Translations under genes and position numbers: made by a program
NCBI GenBank assembly: GCA_902760645.1
Contig: CACWHC010000014.1
Coordinates: 76,063 to 140,062 of the forward strand
Origin: an uncultured bacterium
GTDB lineage: Bacteria > Cyanobacteriota > Vampirovibrionia > Gastranaerophilales > Gastranaerophilaceae
Direction: 5' to 3'
DNA: 64,000 bases
The notes under the pieces: generated by a model
What the model saw: only the letters and a program-made list of their open reading frames with translations
Told to the model about the DNA's origin: nothing
Database searches by the model: none
Shown here: piece after piece, positions 17,490-26,426 of the stretch
How positions within the stretch are numbered: position 1 is the first letter of the stretch
Layout: each line of letters starts with the position of its first letter

Positions 17490-18227
17490 ATGATAGAAAA
17501 CGGTTATGTAAAAGATATAGACGTAAAATATTCTGAGATGGATTTTGATAAGAGTTTAAAACCGTATTCTCTGCTGAATTATTTTCAGGATGTTGCAAGT
17601 GAAAATGCTGAAGAATGGGGTTTTGGATATTCTTACATTACACCCAAAAACTTAATGTGGTTTTTAATCAAATACAGAATTGAGTTTGACGAATATCCTG
17701 TAGGACTGTATAATCTCAGGTTAAAAACCGCACCGAGAGGATATAACAGATTATTTGCGTATCGTGATTTTGAACTTTATTCGGGCGATAAATTGCTTGG
17801 TCGTGCAGCAAGCACATGGTCACTTGTAGATTTTACGAATATGTCTATTTCACCTGTCGATAAATCAATAGATAATCCGTATATGACTAAATTTCAGCCA
17901 AAAGAAGATGATTTATCTTATGAAAAAATCCCTGCGATAAATAATGTTTCTGTTGAAAAAGAATTTGAAGTCCGTTATAACGATTTGGATGTTAACAGGC
18001 ATGCAAATAACGGTAATTACATAGTATGGGCATTTGAACCTTTGGATTATGAGTTTAAAGCTAACCATAAACCCAAAACCATTGATATGGTTTTTAAAAA
18101 AGAAGCAAAATATGGTGAAAAATTAATTACTCAGATTGAGTTTCTTGATGATTTAACTACGGTTCATAACCTTAAAAACGCTTCTACAGGTGAAGATTTG
18201 TGTGTTCTTAAATGCAGATGGAACTAA
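17490..18227 (+). CDS. Acyl-ACP thioesterase
   Basis: Releases free fatty acids from acyl-ACP. It has the double hot-dog fold of about 245 residues with N-terminal (KYSEMDFDKSLKPYSLLNYFQDVASENAE) and C-terminal (RYNDLDVNRHANNGNYIVWA) hot-dog helices. The second carries the conserved Asp/Asn-His region of bacterial FatA-like enzymes. AAAGGAATGGTGGT precedes the ATG. It is followed after 3 bp by the YkgJ-type gene, so the two form an operon. Confidence 0.9.
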   Translation: MIENGYVKDIDVKYSEMDFDKSLKPYSLLNYFQDVASENAEEWGFGYSYITPKNLMWFLIKYRIEFDEYPVGLYNLRLKTAPRGYNRLFAYRDFELYSGDKLLGRAASTWSLVDFTNMSISPVDKSIDNPYMTKFQPKEDDLSYEKIPAINNVSVEKEFEVRYNDLDVNRHANNGNYIVWAFEPLDYEFKANHKPKTIDMVFKKEAKYGEKLITQIEFLDDLTTVHNLKNASTGEDLCVLKCRWN

Positions 18228-18230
18228 TAT

Positions 18231-18770
18231 ATGTTAAAGCGTTATGCAAGTTTTCTTGAAGAATTTGATAAAAGATTAAAGGAGTATTTTTCTGCCCATA
18301 AAGAATTTTTATGCTGCAAAAAGGGTTGTACAGAGTGCTGCGAAATCGGAGAATATCCGTTTTCCAGACTTGAGGCGGAATATATAATGAGCGGTTATAT
18401 AAAATTACTTCCGAATGTTCAATTAAAGATTAAGCAAAACATTGAAAATATTTTGAAAACGTATAAATATTCCGAAAATTACCAATGTCCGTTTTTAATT
18501 AATAAAGAATGTGCCTTATATGATTACAGAGGGATTGTATGCAGAACCTTCGGATTAGCTTATGTTGTTAACGGGATAGTTAAATTGCCTGAGTGCGTTA
18601 ATTCCGGATTAAATTACAGTAAAGTGTATAATAAAAATAAAAAAGAAGTTATTTTGGAAAACCCTGTTAAAGAAAATTTAATGACGGATAAAGTTTTGAG
18701 AAGTAAATTAGCGGAAGAATATCAGCTTGAATGCGGTGAAATTCGCCCCCTTATTAAGTGGTTTATGTAA
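18231..18770 (+). CDS. YkgJ-family cysteine-cluster protein
   Basis: Small protein with the CxxxxCxxCC signature (CCKKGCTECC near residues 28-37) and later CPFL, CALY and CRTFG cysteines. These define the YkgJ family of putative zinc or Fe-S proteins of unknown role. 179 residues. Starts 3 bp after the thioesterase stop. Confidence 0.88.
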   Translation: MLKRYASFLEEFDKRLKEYFSAHKEFLCCKKGCTECCEIGEYPFSRLEAEYIMSGYIKLLPNVQLKIKQNIENILKTYKYSENYQCPFLINKECALYDYRGIVCRTFGLAYVVNGIVKLPECVNSGLNYSKVYNKNKKEVILENPVKENLMTDKVLRSKLAEEYQLECGEIRPLIKWFM

Positions 18771-18904
18771 AATTATCAGAGTTTTTATAGTTATAAGCAA
18801 GAAAAAATTACCGATTTTTACTATTTTATCATAGACCTCGGGGGGATTATTTCATTGTATAAAACAAGTAAAATCTTTTTATAGAGATTTTTTGGAGTAT
18901 TAAT

Positions 18905-19210
18905 ATGTTTACTGAAAATACATGGTACAGCTGCAAATACAGTCGTATGGAAATAAAAAATGTTAATAAAGAAATAGTTAACTGGCTGGAGGATATTATT
19001 GAAGAAAATAACAGCCGTATTGAAAAAAAAGAATGGAAAAGTAAATATAACAGTTATGTTGTGTATGATTACGAGCCGTTTTGTACGGATGGTTTTGAAA
19101 TCAATATAACAATAAGTTCGTATGACGAAGCATATTTACACTTTATAAAATATTTGTATGACGAAAAAGTCAGTACAATTGATTATCTGAATGCATGTAT
19201 TGCAAGATAA
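18905..19210 (+). CDS. Hypothetical protein
   Basis: 101 residues, acidic, no membrane segment, no family recognised. Pattern: an aromatic N-terminus (NTWYSCKYSRMEI), a charged helix (VNWLEDIIEENNSRIEKKEWKS), then beta strands. TTTGGAG lies 9 bp before the ATG. Confidence 0.65.
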   Translation: MFTENTWYSCKYSRMEIKNVNKEIVNWLEDIIEENNSRIEKKEWKSKYNSYVVYDYEPFCTDGFEINITISSYDEAYLHFIKYLYDEKVSTIDYLNACIAR

Positions 19211-19282
19211 AAATTATAATTACCTAAAAAATAATACATTCATATTATTAAAACAAAGCAGGAAAGTTGTATAATAAAACCC

Positions 19283-20149
19283 ATGAGTGTACAAATTCTT
19301 GCGGAATATATAGAATATCTTGACGTAGAAAAGGGACTTTCCCAAAATACTATGGATGCTTATCGCCGTGATTTAAGCGAGTTTTGGGATTTTTGCAATT
19401 CTGTCGGGGTAGAAGATTTAGAAAATGTTTCAAGAGGGAATATATCCTCATATATTCTGAAACTTCATGATGAAAAGTATTCCCCAACAAGTATCATGCG
19501 AAAAATAGCGTCATTGAGAGGATTTTTTAAGTGGTTATGTACAAATGAGTACATCAAAGTTAATCCTACAATAACAATAGAGCAGCCGAAATTGCCGAAA
19601 AGATTACCGAAAGTTGTTTCCGTAAGAGAGATTGAGGATATGCTAAAATCAGGTTTGACCGTAACACAAAGTGTTATAATAGAATTGCTTTACGGTTGCG
19701 GTTTACGGGTTTCAGAGCTTGTTAATCTGAAAGTATCGGATATAAATATCAAATCAAAATATCTGCAATGCTTTGGTAAAGGCTCAAAAGAGAGGATTGT
19801 TCCTCTTGGAAGCAAGGCTGTTGCGGCTTTGAATAAATATTTACCGCAAAGAGATTTTGTAGTAAAAAAATATAATATAACGGATAGTCGTCTTCTTGTA
19901 ACAGATGACGGCAGAGAAATGAACAGACAGGATATATACAGTTTTGTACACGAACTGGGAAAAGGTATCCATAAGGGAATTTCGCCACATACTCTGCGTC
20001 ACAGTTTTGCAACACATTTAATAGAAAACGGGGCTGACCTGAGAGTGGTACAGGAATTACTCGGACACAGCGATGTTTCTACAACGCAATTATACACTCA
20101 TATCAGTAAAAAAAGGTTGAAGGAAGTTTATTTTGCAATAAACAGGTAA
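19283..20149 (+). CDS. xerD: XerC/XerD-type tyrosine recombinase
   Basis: Site-specific recombinase that resolves chromosome dimers at dif. 288 residues. The N-terminal SAM-like domain has LSQNTMDAYRRDL. The catalytic domain shows YGCGLRVSELVNL (first Arg), HTLRHSFATH (His, Arg), LLGHSDVSTTQLYTH (His and Tyr nucleophile). Full length and intact, unlike the integrase remnant at 13126. XerC versus XerD cannot be decided from this gene alone. The BioD-like gene follows after 6 bp. Confidence 0.9.
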   Translation: MSVQILAEYIEYLDVEKGLSQNTMDAYRRDLSEFWDFCNSVGVEDLENVSRGNISSYILKLHDEKYSPTSIMRKIASLRGFFKWLCTNEYIKVNPTITIEQPKLPKRLPKVVSVREIEDMLKSGLTVTQSVIIELLYGCGLRVSELVNLKVSDINIKSKYLQCFGKGSKERIVPLGSKAVAALNKYLPQRDFVVKKYNITDSRLLVTDDGREMNRQDIYSFVHELGKGIHKGISPHTLRHSFATHLIENGADLRVVQELLGHSDVSTTQLYTHISKKRLKEVYFAINR

Positions 20150-20155
20150 AGGTCG

Positions 20156-20878
20156 ATGCTGGAAATTTATTTAACAGGAATAAAACATGAATCGGGTACC
20201 ACATTTATAATGGGTGGTATAGCTGCCGCAATGCAGGGTTTAGGTTATTCTACGGCTGTTTATATTCCGGCACAGACAGGTGCAAAATATAAAGACGGTT
20301 TTATTCAAGCGCCGGATGTTTTATTTACCAAATTTATGGATAAAAATGTAACGACATATTGTTCATATCTTTATAAGAGTAAAACATTATCTCCGAGAGT
20401 TTTTGCATCAGAGCGGCTTTACATGGACAAAAATGTGATTTTTCAGGATTATATGAACGTGGTAAACAGTCATGAATGCGTTATTGTTGCAGGACAATCA
20501 GATATGGCAACATTATTTGAAACTAATTTTAACGAAGAAGAATTACTGAGAACCATAGCCAGTCCGATAGTGCTTGTAGCGTCTATGAGAAATTCTACAC
20601 CTGATGAAATGCTGGATTATTTACAGCTGATGAAAAGAAAACAAATGAATATCAGGGGTATAATCATAAACGACTGTCCTATGGACGAATTAAAAACCAC
20701 AGGCAGAGATTTACAAAAAATGCTTGAGAATAATACGCAAATTCCTGTGCTTGGTATAATTCCGCATATTGAATCTCTGAAAGGATTACGTCCTGAAGAC
20801 TGGATAGAATATATTATATGCCGTACGGATTTAGAAGCCATATTTGATGTAAGAATTTCCAAATTAAGTGCGGAATAA
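20156..20878 (+). CDS. BioD-like ATPase-fold protein with altered P-loop
   Basis: 240 residues with the overall pattern of dethiobiotin-synthetase/AAA_26 proteins: an N-terminal strand-loop (LTGIKHESGTTF), then VIVAGQSD, IVLVASMRNS, IRGIIINDCP and PVLGIIPH. The usual P-loop GxxxGKT is replaced by HESGTTF without the Lys, so nucleotide use is doubtful. It is coupled to xerD, not to biotin genes, so a biotin role is unlikely. AAAGG precedes the ATG. Confidence 0.7.
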   Translation: MLEIYLTGIKHESGTTFIMGGIAAAMQGLGYSTAVYIPAQTGAKYKDGFIQAPDVLFTKFMDKNVTTYCSYLYKSKTLSPRVFASERLYMDKNVIFQDYMNVVNSHECVIVAGQSDMATLFETNFNEEELLRTIASPIVLVASMRNSTPDEMLDYLQLMKRKQMNIRGIIINDCPMDELKTTGRDLQKMLENNTQIPVLGIIPHIESLKGLRPEDWIEYIICRTDLEAIFDVRISKLSAE

Positions 20879-21042
20879 AAGATTAGAATCTGAGGAAATT
20901 GAATATTTTCATTTAACCAGTCTTACCAAACTATTAATAAATTCAAATTGTAAATTTTTATGTAATTATTTTTTTCAAACAACAATTATTTTATCGTGAG
21001 TGTTTTAATATATTCAAGTAGAACAAATGTAGGTGAAATTTT

Positions 21043-21699
21043 ATGGTAGATGCAGTTAGCAGTGTAAATAGTTTGAATTCAAAAAGATGTGAAAGACCAA
21101 AAGTAGCATTTAAAGGTGAGCAAGCTCCAATAGATATGGAACAAAAACCCGATACTTTTGAAAAAGAAAACGAAGTAGCAGAGGTAACAGAAGAAAAACG
21201 AGGTATGTCAACCGGTAAAAAAGTTGCAATCGGTGTTGGCTCATTGTTGGCTCTCGTCGCTGCAGGTTTCGGAATTAAAAAAGGCTTAGACATAAAAGCT
21301 GCCAATAAAGCTCTAAAAGAGGCTGCCGAAGCCCTAGGGATTACCGATGTAAAATTATATAAAAATCTGAAATCTGTGTTTGAGAAAATGTCAGTATTTG
21401 AAAGAGAAAATTTAGAGTATCCTGATATAACCAGAAAAGTTGCAGAATTAGCAAAGCAAGGTAAAGTTGCAGATGGTGACAAATTGCTTATTATGGATCA
21501 TAATAGTGTTGAAGAAATGCTTGCAAAGACCTTTAAAACTCAAACAAATATCCCTGAGAATACTATTGCAATTGCAATAGAAAGCGCTGAAGGTAAAGAA
21601 ATTAAATATAGTGAGTTGATTTTTCATAACGGTTTGTATGATGGATTGGTTGACCTTTTACCAAAAGACAAGATTTACACAGTACCAATAAAAATATAA
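21043..21699 (+). CDS. Hypothetical single-membrane-span protein with AFKGEQ leader
   Basis: 218 residues. The N-terminal ~30 residues (Ser/Asn/Lys-rich, ending VAFKGEQ) resemble the leader of the 9435 gene. An acidic stretch and one membrane helix (GKKVAIGVGSLLALVAAGFGIKKG, ~64-85) follow, then a soluble helical domain. No family recognised. AGGTG precedes the ATG. The last codons lie in a 36-bp direct repeat, so the C-terminus may have been rebuilt by recombination. Confidence 0.65.
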   Translation: MVDAVSSVNSLNSKRCERPKVAFKGEQAPIDMEQKPDTFEKENEVAEVTEEKRGMSTGKKVAIGVGSLLALVAAGFGIKKGLDIKAANKALKEAAEALGITDVKLYKNLKSVFEKMSVFERENLEYPDITRKVAELAKQGKVADGDKLLIMDHNSVEEMLAKTFKTQTNIPENTIAIAIESAEGKEIKYSELIFHNGLYDGLVDLLPKDKIYTVPIKI

Positions 21700-22035
21700 T
21701 TAATATATTTATTTTGTACAGCTTGTAGCTTGTAGGTTGTGGTAAATCTATGATTTACCACAACCTACCTACTGAGTACTGACTAACATTATTAACAAAT
21801 AAAAAATTACTGAAATTATTTCTATTATAGCACATATAGTATTATTAATTACTGGTTTCCATATATACTTTTTAGCTAAAATATGAAATATTTTCATTAC
21901 AATTAGCGGTATTGATAATACGATAATATATATAAAATAACCTAAAAAAATTTGAATATTACTTAATTGTATGCTATGCTTTCCAAAATTTACACAAAAC
22001 AATAAAAATATAATTAATATATTTATTTTGTACAG
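21686..22035. repeat. 36-bp exact direct repeats flanking a 17-bp perfect palindrome
   Basis: The same 36 bp occur at 21686-21721 and 22000-22035. The bases just before each copy are also similar (TTTACACA). Between them, 21732-21748 and 21752-21768 are perfect 17-nt inverted arms with a TAT loop. The unit encloses most of the 99-residue membrane gene. It looks like a small transposed or duplicated segment. Confidence 0.75.
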
Positions 22036-22068
22036 TACATAGTAAATTGAATCATCATATTCTTTCAT
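21769..22068 (-). CDS. Small multi-span membrane protein
   Basis: 99 residues with about three membrane helices (ILIIFLLFCV, IFLGYFIYIIVLSIPLIV, AIIEIISVIFYLLIML). No family recognised. The first residues overlap the second 36-bp repeat. It lies downstream, on the same strand, of the MuF-like module, where an immunity-type protein might be expected, but there is no direct proof. Weak ribosome site. Confidence 0.5.
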   Translation of the reverse strand: MKEYDDSIYYVLYKINILIIFLLFCVNFGKHSIQLSNIQIFLGYFIYIIVLSIPLIVMKIFHILAKKYIWKPVINNTICAIIEIISVIFYLLIMLVSTQ

Positions 22069-22134
22069 AATATTATTCCATTTTGTAATATTTTAAAATT
22101 TTTTTGTTTTCATAATTTTGTTATATAAAAAAGT

Positions 22135-22611
22135 TTAAGATGCATCTTCAAATCTTGAATTTATCCATGGCTTTATTAAAAAGGCAATATAGCTACAAAA
22201 AACTCCTCCTAAACTGAATATATAGAAGATTAGTATAGAAGAAATATTTGATATGATACTATCCGGGGTGATACTATCTTCTAAAAAATACATATATAAG
22301 GAATAAAAGATTATTAATAATATAAAATCAAAGAAAAAGAATAAATTAAGCCATAATATCCTGTGTTTCAAGTTACTTTTTAGTTCATTTAAAAATTTAT
22401 ATATAAAAGATTGTTTCTTGCTATTATTATATAAGTACTCCATTATTATAATTTTTAAAATAGAAATTAAAATACAATATAACAAAGTGCCATATCCAAA
22501 TATAAAAAATCCATTATCATCAGGCAAAAAATAAAAAGGTAAAACAAATATTATCCAAATAATATTTGAAGAAAGGATAACGTTTAATATTATAAATAAA
22601 ATCTTTTGCAT
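22135..22611 (-). CDS. Multi-span membrane protein, possible immunity protein
   Basis: 158 residues, four hydrophobic spans, no family recognised. It directly follows the 385-residue MuF-like protein on the same strand, separated by a short hairpin (22628-22652). Position and membrane nature are those expected of an immunity protein to a membrane-active toxin; this is inference only. Confidence 0.6.
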   Translation of the reverse strand: MQKILFIILNVILSSNIIWIIFVLPFYFLPDDNGFFIFGYGTLLYCILISILKIIIMEYLYNNSKKQSFIYKFLNELKSNLKHRILWLNLFFFFDFILLIIFYSLYMYFLEDSITPDSIISNISSILIFYIFSLGGVFCSYIAFLIKPWINSRFEDAS

Positions 22612-22660
22612 ACTTCTATATTAAAATAAAGGCTTGTTTATTACAAGCCTTTATGAATTA

Positions 22661-23818
22661 TTAATAATTTATCCATTTATCATATGGTATTTTGATTTCT
22701 GTTATTGTATAAAAGGTTTCTAGTTTCCCTTTTTCTTGTAAATCCCTAGCTGTTTGTACAAGTATACTTTTTTCATTTGGATTAAAATCATATGTATCTA
22801 GTATTTTTAAACATAAATTATCCTCTTCATCTATATGTATATTCATTAAATCAACAAAATGAAGTGCATGGTATAAATTCCCAGATTTAAACTCTATTGT
22901 CGTATCTTCAACCTGATGATTTTTTATCAATTCATTTTTCATTTCAGATATTTTATTTTGAAAGTTTGATGATTTTTGAATATTTCTTGCAATGCTACTT
23001 TTATTATTAAAAACAACTCCTTTTGCATTTTCTTTACCCAGTTGTTTTATTACTTTATCATAAATTTTATTCTCTAAATCTTTATCTTTCAATTCCGATA
23101 TATAAAAACAAAATTTACCATTTTTTTGAATGTATGGATCATTTTCTAGTATACCGGTTATAGACATATCCCATAACGCAGCCGCATCTTTTTCAAATAT
23201 ACCGACCAACCATATTCCATAGGTTAATCCATGTAATTTTATTCCTGTATAAAGATTATTTAACTTTTCTTTTAATTCATTTATTCTAAATTCCAGAGTA
23301 CTTATTTCTTTAATCGTACCGATAGGTTTAAAATTATCTTTATATTTATTTATAGAAATTTTAGTCTTAATAACTTCTTGTTTATTATTTCTTAATTCTT
23401 GCTTAACTTCTTTAATTTTTTCAACCTCAAGCGGCTTTAAAAGTTCAGGATTTATTGTATATTCATATTTTTCAATAGTATCCAATTCATTATCTATAAT
23501 TTCAATGCTTCTATTACATTCAGCCTCAAGACATTTTAAATCACCTTTCAATTTTTCAAACTCTAATTCAAGATTTTTTTGTTCCTGAATTTTATCTCTG
23601 TGATATTGAATTGGGTCAGTTGAGGGGTTCTTTTTTCTTTCAATCCAACATTTACAGTTTGGATGCGGTTTATCAGGTATAGTATTTGCATCATCAAAAG
23701 TTTTGCCGTCCATTGCTTGACATTTTTCACAAGCACCGGGTTCCGAGTGCCACTCAAAATAATAATCATTTAAATTTACATTTCCGTACAATGTTTTTGT
23801 ATTTTCTTTGTTTGTCAT
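22661..23818 (-). CDS. MuF-like Cys/His-motif protein (copy 1), putative effector
   Basis: 385 residues. The N-terminal ~60 residues carry WHSEPGACEKCQAMDGKTF...KPHPNCKCWIE, the C-terminal zinc/knuckle motif of phage MuF/SPP1-gp7 head proteins. A long charged coiled coil (~70-190) follows, then a C-terminal domain (DAAALWDMSI...) shared along its length with the protein at 25275. MuF motifs occur in phages and in MuF polymorphic toxins, but no other phage structural gene is nearby. It starts on the last base of the companion gene 23818-24153. Function unknown; toxin-like effector is my best guess. Confidence 0.7.
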   Translation of the reverse strand: MTNKENTKTLYGNVNLNDYYFEWHSEPGACEKCQAMDGKTFDDANTIPDKPHPNCKCWIERKKNPSTDPIQYHRDKIQEQKNLELEFEKLKGDLKCLEAECNRSIEIIDNELDTIEKYEYTINPELLKPLEVEKIKEVKQELRNNKQEVIKTKISINKYKDNFKPIGTIKEISTLEFRINELKEKLNNLYTGIKLHGLTYGIWLVGIFEKDAAALWDMSITGILENDPYIQKNGKFCFYISELKDKDLENKIYDKVIKQLGKENAKGVVFNNKSSIARNIQKSSNFQNKISEMKNELIKNHQVEDTTIEFKSGNLYHALHFVDLMNIHIDEEDNLCLKILDTYDFNPNEKSILVQTARDLQEKGKLETFYTITEIKIPYDKWINY

Positions 23819-24153
23819 TAGATTTCTCCTTCCGTTAAGTTATTTGTTATTTCTTCCACAAATTCATTTGTATCAATTTTGGTATCGTCCTTTGTTTCCC
23901 ATACCGCATTATTAGATGCTCCCGTTTTGATATACTCTTTAATCACCTCTAACGGATAATATTCAAGTGCGGATTTTAACATATCGAAAGTTTTACCCCC
24001 GAAGTCGGCATCTTCTTCAAGCCGAACTTGTTCTTCAAGTACGGTTTCTTTTTTGTAACCTGTTAACAAATTCAATCCGCATTGGAAATCTTTTATTGCC
24101 TGTTCTTTACCGACTGCTAAAATATGTTCCCGTATAAATTTCAGAATGCCCAT
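23818..24153 (-). CDS. Companion protein with peptidoglycan-binding-like repeat (copy 1)
   Basis: About 111 residues from ATG 24153. The core REHILAVGKEQAIKDFQCGLN...DADFGGKTFDML is nearly identical to the protein at 26426. It resembles the D-G-x-x-G-x-x-T pattern of peptidoglycan-binding domains of GH108-type muramidases. It lacks the ~55 N-terminal residues of the paralogue, so it is probably 5'-truncated. No clear ribosome site. Overlaps the MuF-like gene by one base. Confidence 0.65.
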   Translation of the reverse strand: MGILKFIREHILAVGKEQAIKDFQCGLNLLTGYKKETVLEEQVRLEEDADFGGKTFDMLKSALEYYPLEVIKEYIKTGASNNAVWETKDDTKIDTNEFVEEITNNLTEGEI

Positions 24154-24212
24154 ATTTGACGTACGCAAAGTTTATTATATTTTGTGATAACATAAATCAA
24201 TAGGAGAATTAT

Positions 24213-24869
24213 ATGGATAAAAAAATTGATGTTACATTTGATTTTACAACGGATACACCAAATTATTGGGAATGTTTTTATGCCGGAGAAAATAGACCGG
24301 ACCCCGATGCAAAGAGTCCTACAATGAGACAATATCAGCAAATGATTTATAGTAAAATTTTGCCAAATGGAGAATTTCTAGAGCTTAAACAAAGTAATAA
24401 TGCTAAACAGTATTTATATTGGAAAGATTTTTGTTTCGGGAGTGATTCGATAATTAATATGTACATCCATCACAAAACTCTTCAAACACTAATCAATGAT
24501 GTTAACAGAGAAATTCCTGACTTTGATAAATTTTATGAAGAATACTTGAGAAAAAGTTATACAATTGGTGGTGAAATAATTTTCCCTAAATATCCAAAGT
24601 CTATAAATGTTGAAAGAGGACGATATAACGGCAAAATTAAAGATAGGTTCGACTTAACTTTAGAATGTATAAGGCTTTATTATAATAATAAACAAAGTCC
24701 ACTTTATGATACTTTGAAAGCAAATCACAAATTCTTTGAATTATTTCTTGATTTCAAAGGTTATGTAGATTTCTTTTATTTAAATGATTTAGTTTCAGAT
24801 GATTATAAATCTATTAATTTCTACTTAGACTTTGACAATTTTAACAGGACAAATGGATTTCTTAAATAA
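24213..24869 (+). CDS. DUF6994-like protein of unknown function
   Basis: 218 residues. It matches the pattern I know from DUF6994 (VTFDFTTDTPNYWE, DPDAKSPTMRQYQQMIYSKILPNGEF, FGSDSI). TAGGAGAATT precedes the ATG. The stop comes in FNRTNGFLK. A shifted frame continues after it with NKRNSRIDR, which resembles a charged family C-terminus, so a small 3' frameshift is possible. Role unknown. Confidence 0.65.
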   Translation: MDKKIDVTFDFTTDTPNYWECFYAGENRPDPDAKSPTMRQYQQMIYSKILPNGEFLELKQSNNAKQYLYWKDFCFGSDSIINMYIHHKTLQTLINDVNREIPDFDKFYEEYLRKSYTIGGEIIFPKYPKSINVERGRYNGKIKDRFDLTLECIRLYYNNKQSPLYDTLKANHKFFELFLDFKGYVDFFYLNDLVSDDYKSINFYLDFDNFNRTNGFLK

Positions 24870-24968
24870 ACGTAATAGTCGGATAGATAGAACGTTTAAC
24901 AAATAATGAAAAAAGAGAGATTCTGAAATTTATAGATAAATATGATAAAAATATTATGAGGAATGATT

Positions 24969-25274
24969 TTGAAATACAAAAACACAAGAAAAACTAAAGA
25001 ATACTACAATATTTGGTTAATAATTTCTATTGCAATAATTTTTATTCAAATAATAGTATCTTATTTTAATTACAAAATTATTGATTTATTCTCGGTATTA
25101 TCTTTATTTGTTTTTGTTATTCCGGTATGGATATGTAATTTTCTATGTAAAATATTAATTAAAAATTTTGATACAGCCCAAAATATAAATGCCATAATAA
25201 ATGGCATTTATATCTTAGTTGTTCAGATAATATTAATAAGTCTATTTGTTATATTATTTTCACCCCCATACTGA
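24969..25274 (+). CDS. Small membrane protein
   Basis: About 101 residues with three membrane helices (WLIISIAIIFIQIIVSY, LFSVLSLFVFVIPVWI, IYILVVQIILISLFVIL). GAGGA sits 6-7 bp before a TTG at 24969; the ATG at 24963 is too close to that ribosome site, so TTG is the likelier start. It ends 1 bp from the end of the second MuF-like gene (convergent). No family recognised. Confidence 0.55.
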   Translation: MKYKNTRKTKEYYNIWLIISIAIIFIQIIVSYFNYKIIDLFSVLSLFVFVIPVWICNFLCKILIKNFDTAQNINAIINGIYILVVQIILISLFVILFSPPY

Positions 25275-26426
25275 TTATTTATTATGCTTTTTAAGGTGTT
25301 CTCGAGCATATTTTGCATTGGGCAATGGAATACTGACATTTACTATTATATAATAATTTTCTAACAAACAGGCTTCCTGTATTTTTCTTGGAATTTTTAC
25401 TAATTTTTCTCCATAATTATAATCTACGGTATCAAAAATTGTCATATGTAAAATGTCATTAGAGTCTAAGTAGATATTTTTAATATATGCATAATTTAAT
25501 GCTAAATAATTATTTGTCCCTCTTTTTATATCAAATTTTAAAGAAGTATCTTCTAATCTATTATTTTTTACTATCTTGAAAATATTATTGTTTATAAAAT
25601 TTTTAATTATAGCTGATTTCATTATACTTTTAGCTAAAGTACTATCATCTTTTAATATAATACCCCTAGATTCATTTTGCTTATATTGTTCTTTTACTTT
25701 TGTTCTTACAAAGGTTTCCAAATCTTTATTGTATAAATCCGAAATTTTATTTACAAGGTATCCATTTTCTGAAATATATTCTAATCCATCTGTAAATTTA
25801 CTGGTTGCTAATTTCCAAATAGCAGCCGCATCTGGTCCAAAATCTTTATTATTTTCCACAAGCCCATTAAGCCATAATTGTCCAAATCTAGCTTTAACTA
25901 TGGCTAATTCGTTATTTAAATTAGTAACGTTTGTACGAAAATGTATTAATTCTATAGATTTTTGTTGAAATAGTTCTTCATCACTAAATCTGCCAAGTTC
26001 AGGTAATCTGTCAATATATCTGTTTACTTCAATTTCTAACGCTTGGATATCACTTAATAATTTCTCTTTTTTTTCTATTATTTCAGAGTAGCCAACGATA
26101 TCTAATTCTTCGTGAATCTTTTTCCTTATCACGCTTAAATCGCCGAGAATTTCTTTTGCGTCAATTTCAAGGTTGAACTTTTCATCTCGATAGCCGTATA
26201 ATTTTGCAACCGCTCCCTCGACTATGCTAATTTCCTCAACACGACACTTGCAATTTGGGTGCGGACGTTTCGGCAAATCTTTTAACTCAAAAACTTTTCC
26301 GTTTAATGATTTGCATTTTTCACATGTGTTTTTTCCGCTCTCACTTATCCAACGGTATTTTTTCTTTATCGCATAATCAACTTGACCTGTAATTTCGTGA
26401 GTATTATCAATATTTCTTGGCTCCAT
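25275..26426 (-). CDS. MuF-like Cys/His-motif protein (copy 2), putative effector
   Basis: 383 residues, paralogue of the 22661 gene. It has the N-terminal WISESGKNTCEKCKSLNGKVF...RPHPNCKCRVEE motif, a coiled coil and the same C-terminal domain (PDAAAIWKLA..., TSLKF, IFDTVDYN). The N-terminal motif is the most conserved part and the rest has diverged. Coupled by one base to its companion at 26426. Substrate or target unknown. Confidence 0.7.
   Translation of the reverse strand: MEPRNIDNTHEITGQVDYAIKKKYRWISESGKNTCEKCKSLNGKVFELKDLPKRPHPNCKCRVEEISIVEGAVAKLYGYRDEKFNLEIDAKEILGDLSVIRKKIHEELDIVGYSEIIEKKEKLLSDIQALEIEVNRYIDRLPELGRFSDEELFQQKSIELIHFRTNVTNLNNELAIVKARFGQLWLNGLVENNKDFGPDAAAIWKLATSKFTDGLEYISENGYLVNKISDLYNKDLETFVRTKVKEQYKQNESRGIILKDDSTLAKSIMKSAIIKNFINNNIFKIVKNNRLEDTSLKFDIKRGTNNYLALNYAYIKNIYLDSNDILHMTIFDTVDYNYGEKLVKIPRKIQEACLLENYYIIVNVSIPLPNAKYAREHLKKHNK

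Noticed and set aside
22661..26426. Prophage remnant
   Set aside because: Only the MuF-like Cys/His motif is phage-like; terminase, portal, capsid and tail genes are absent.
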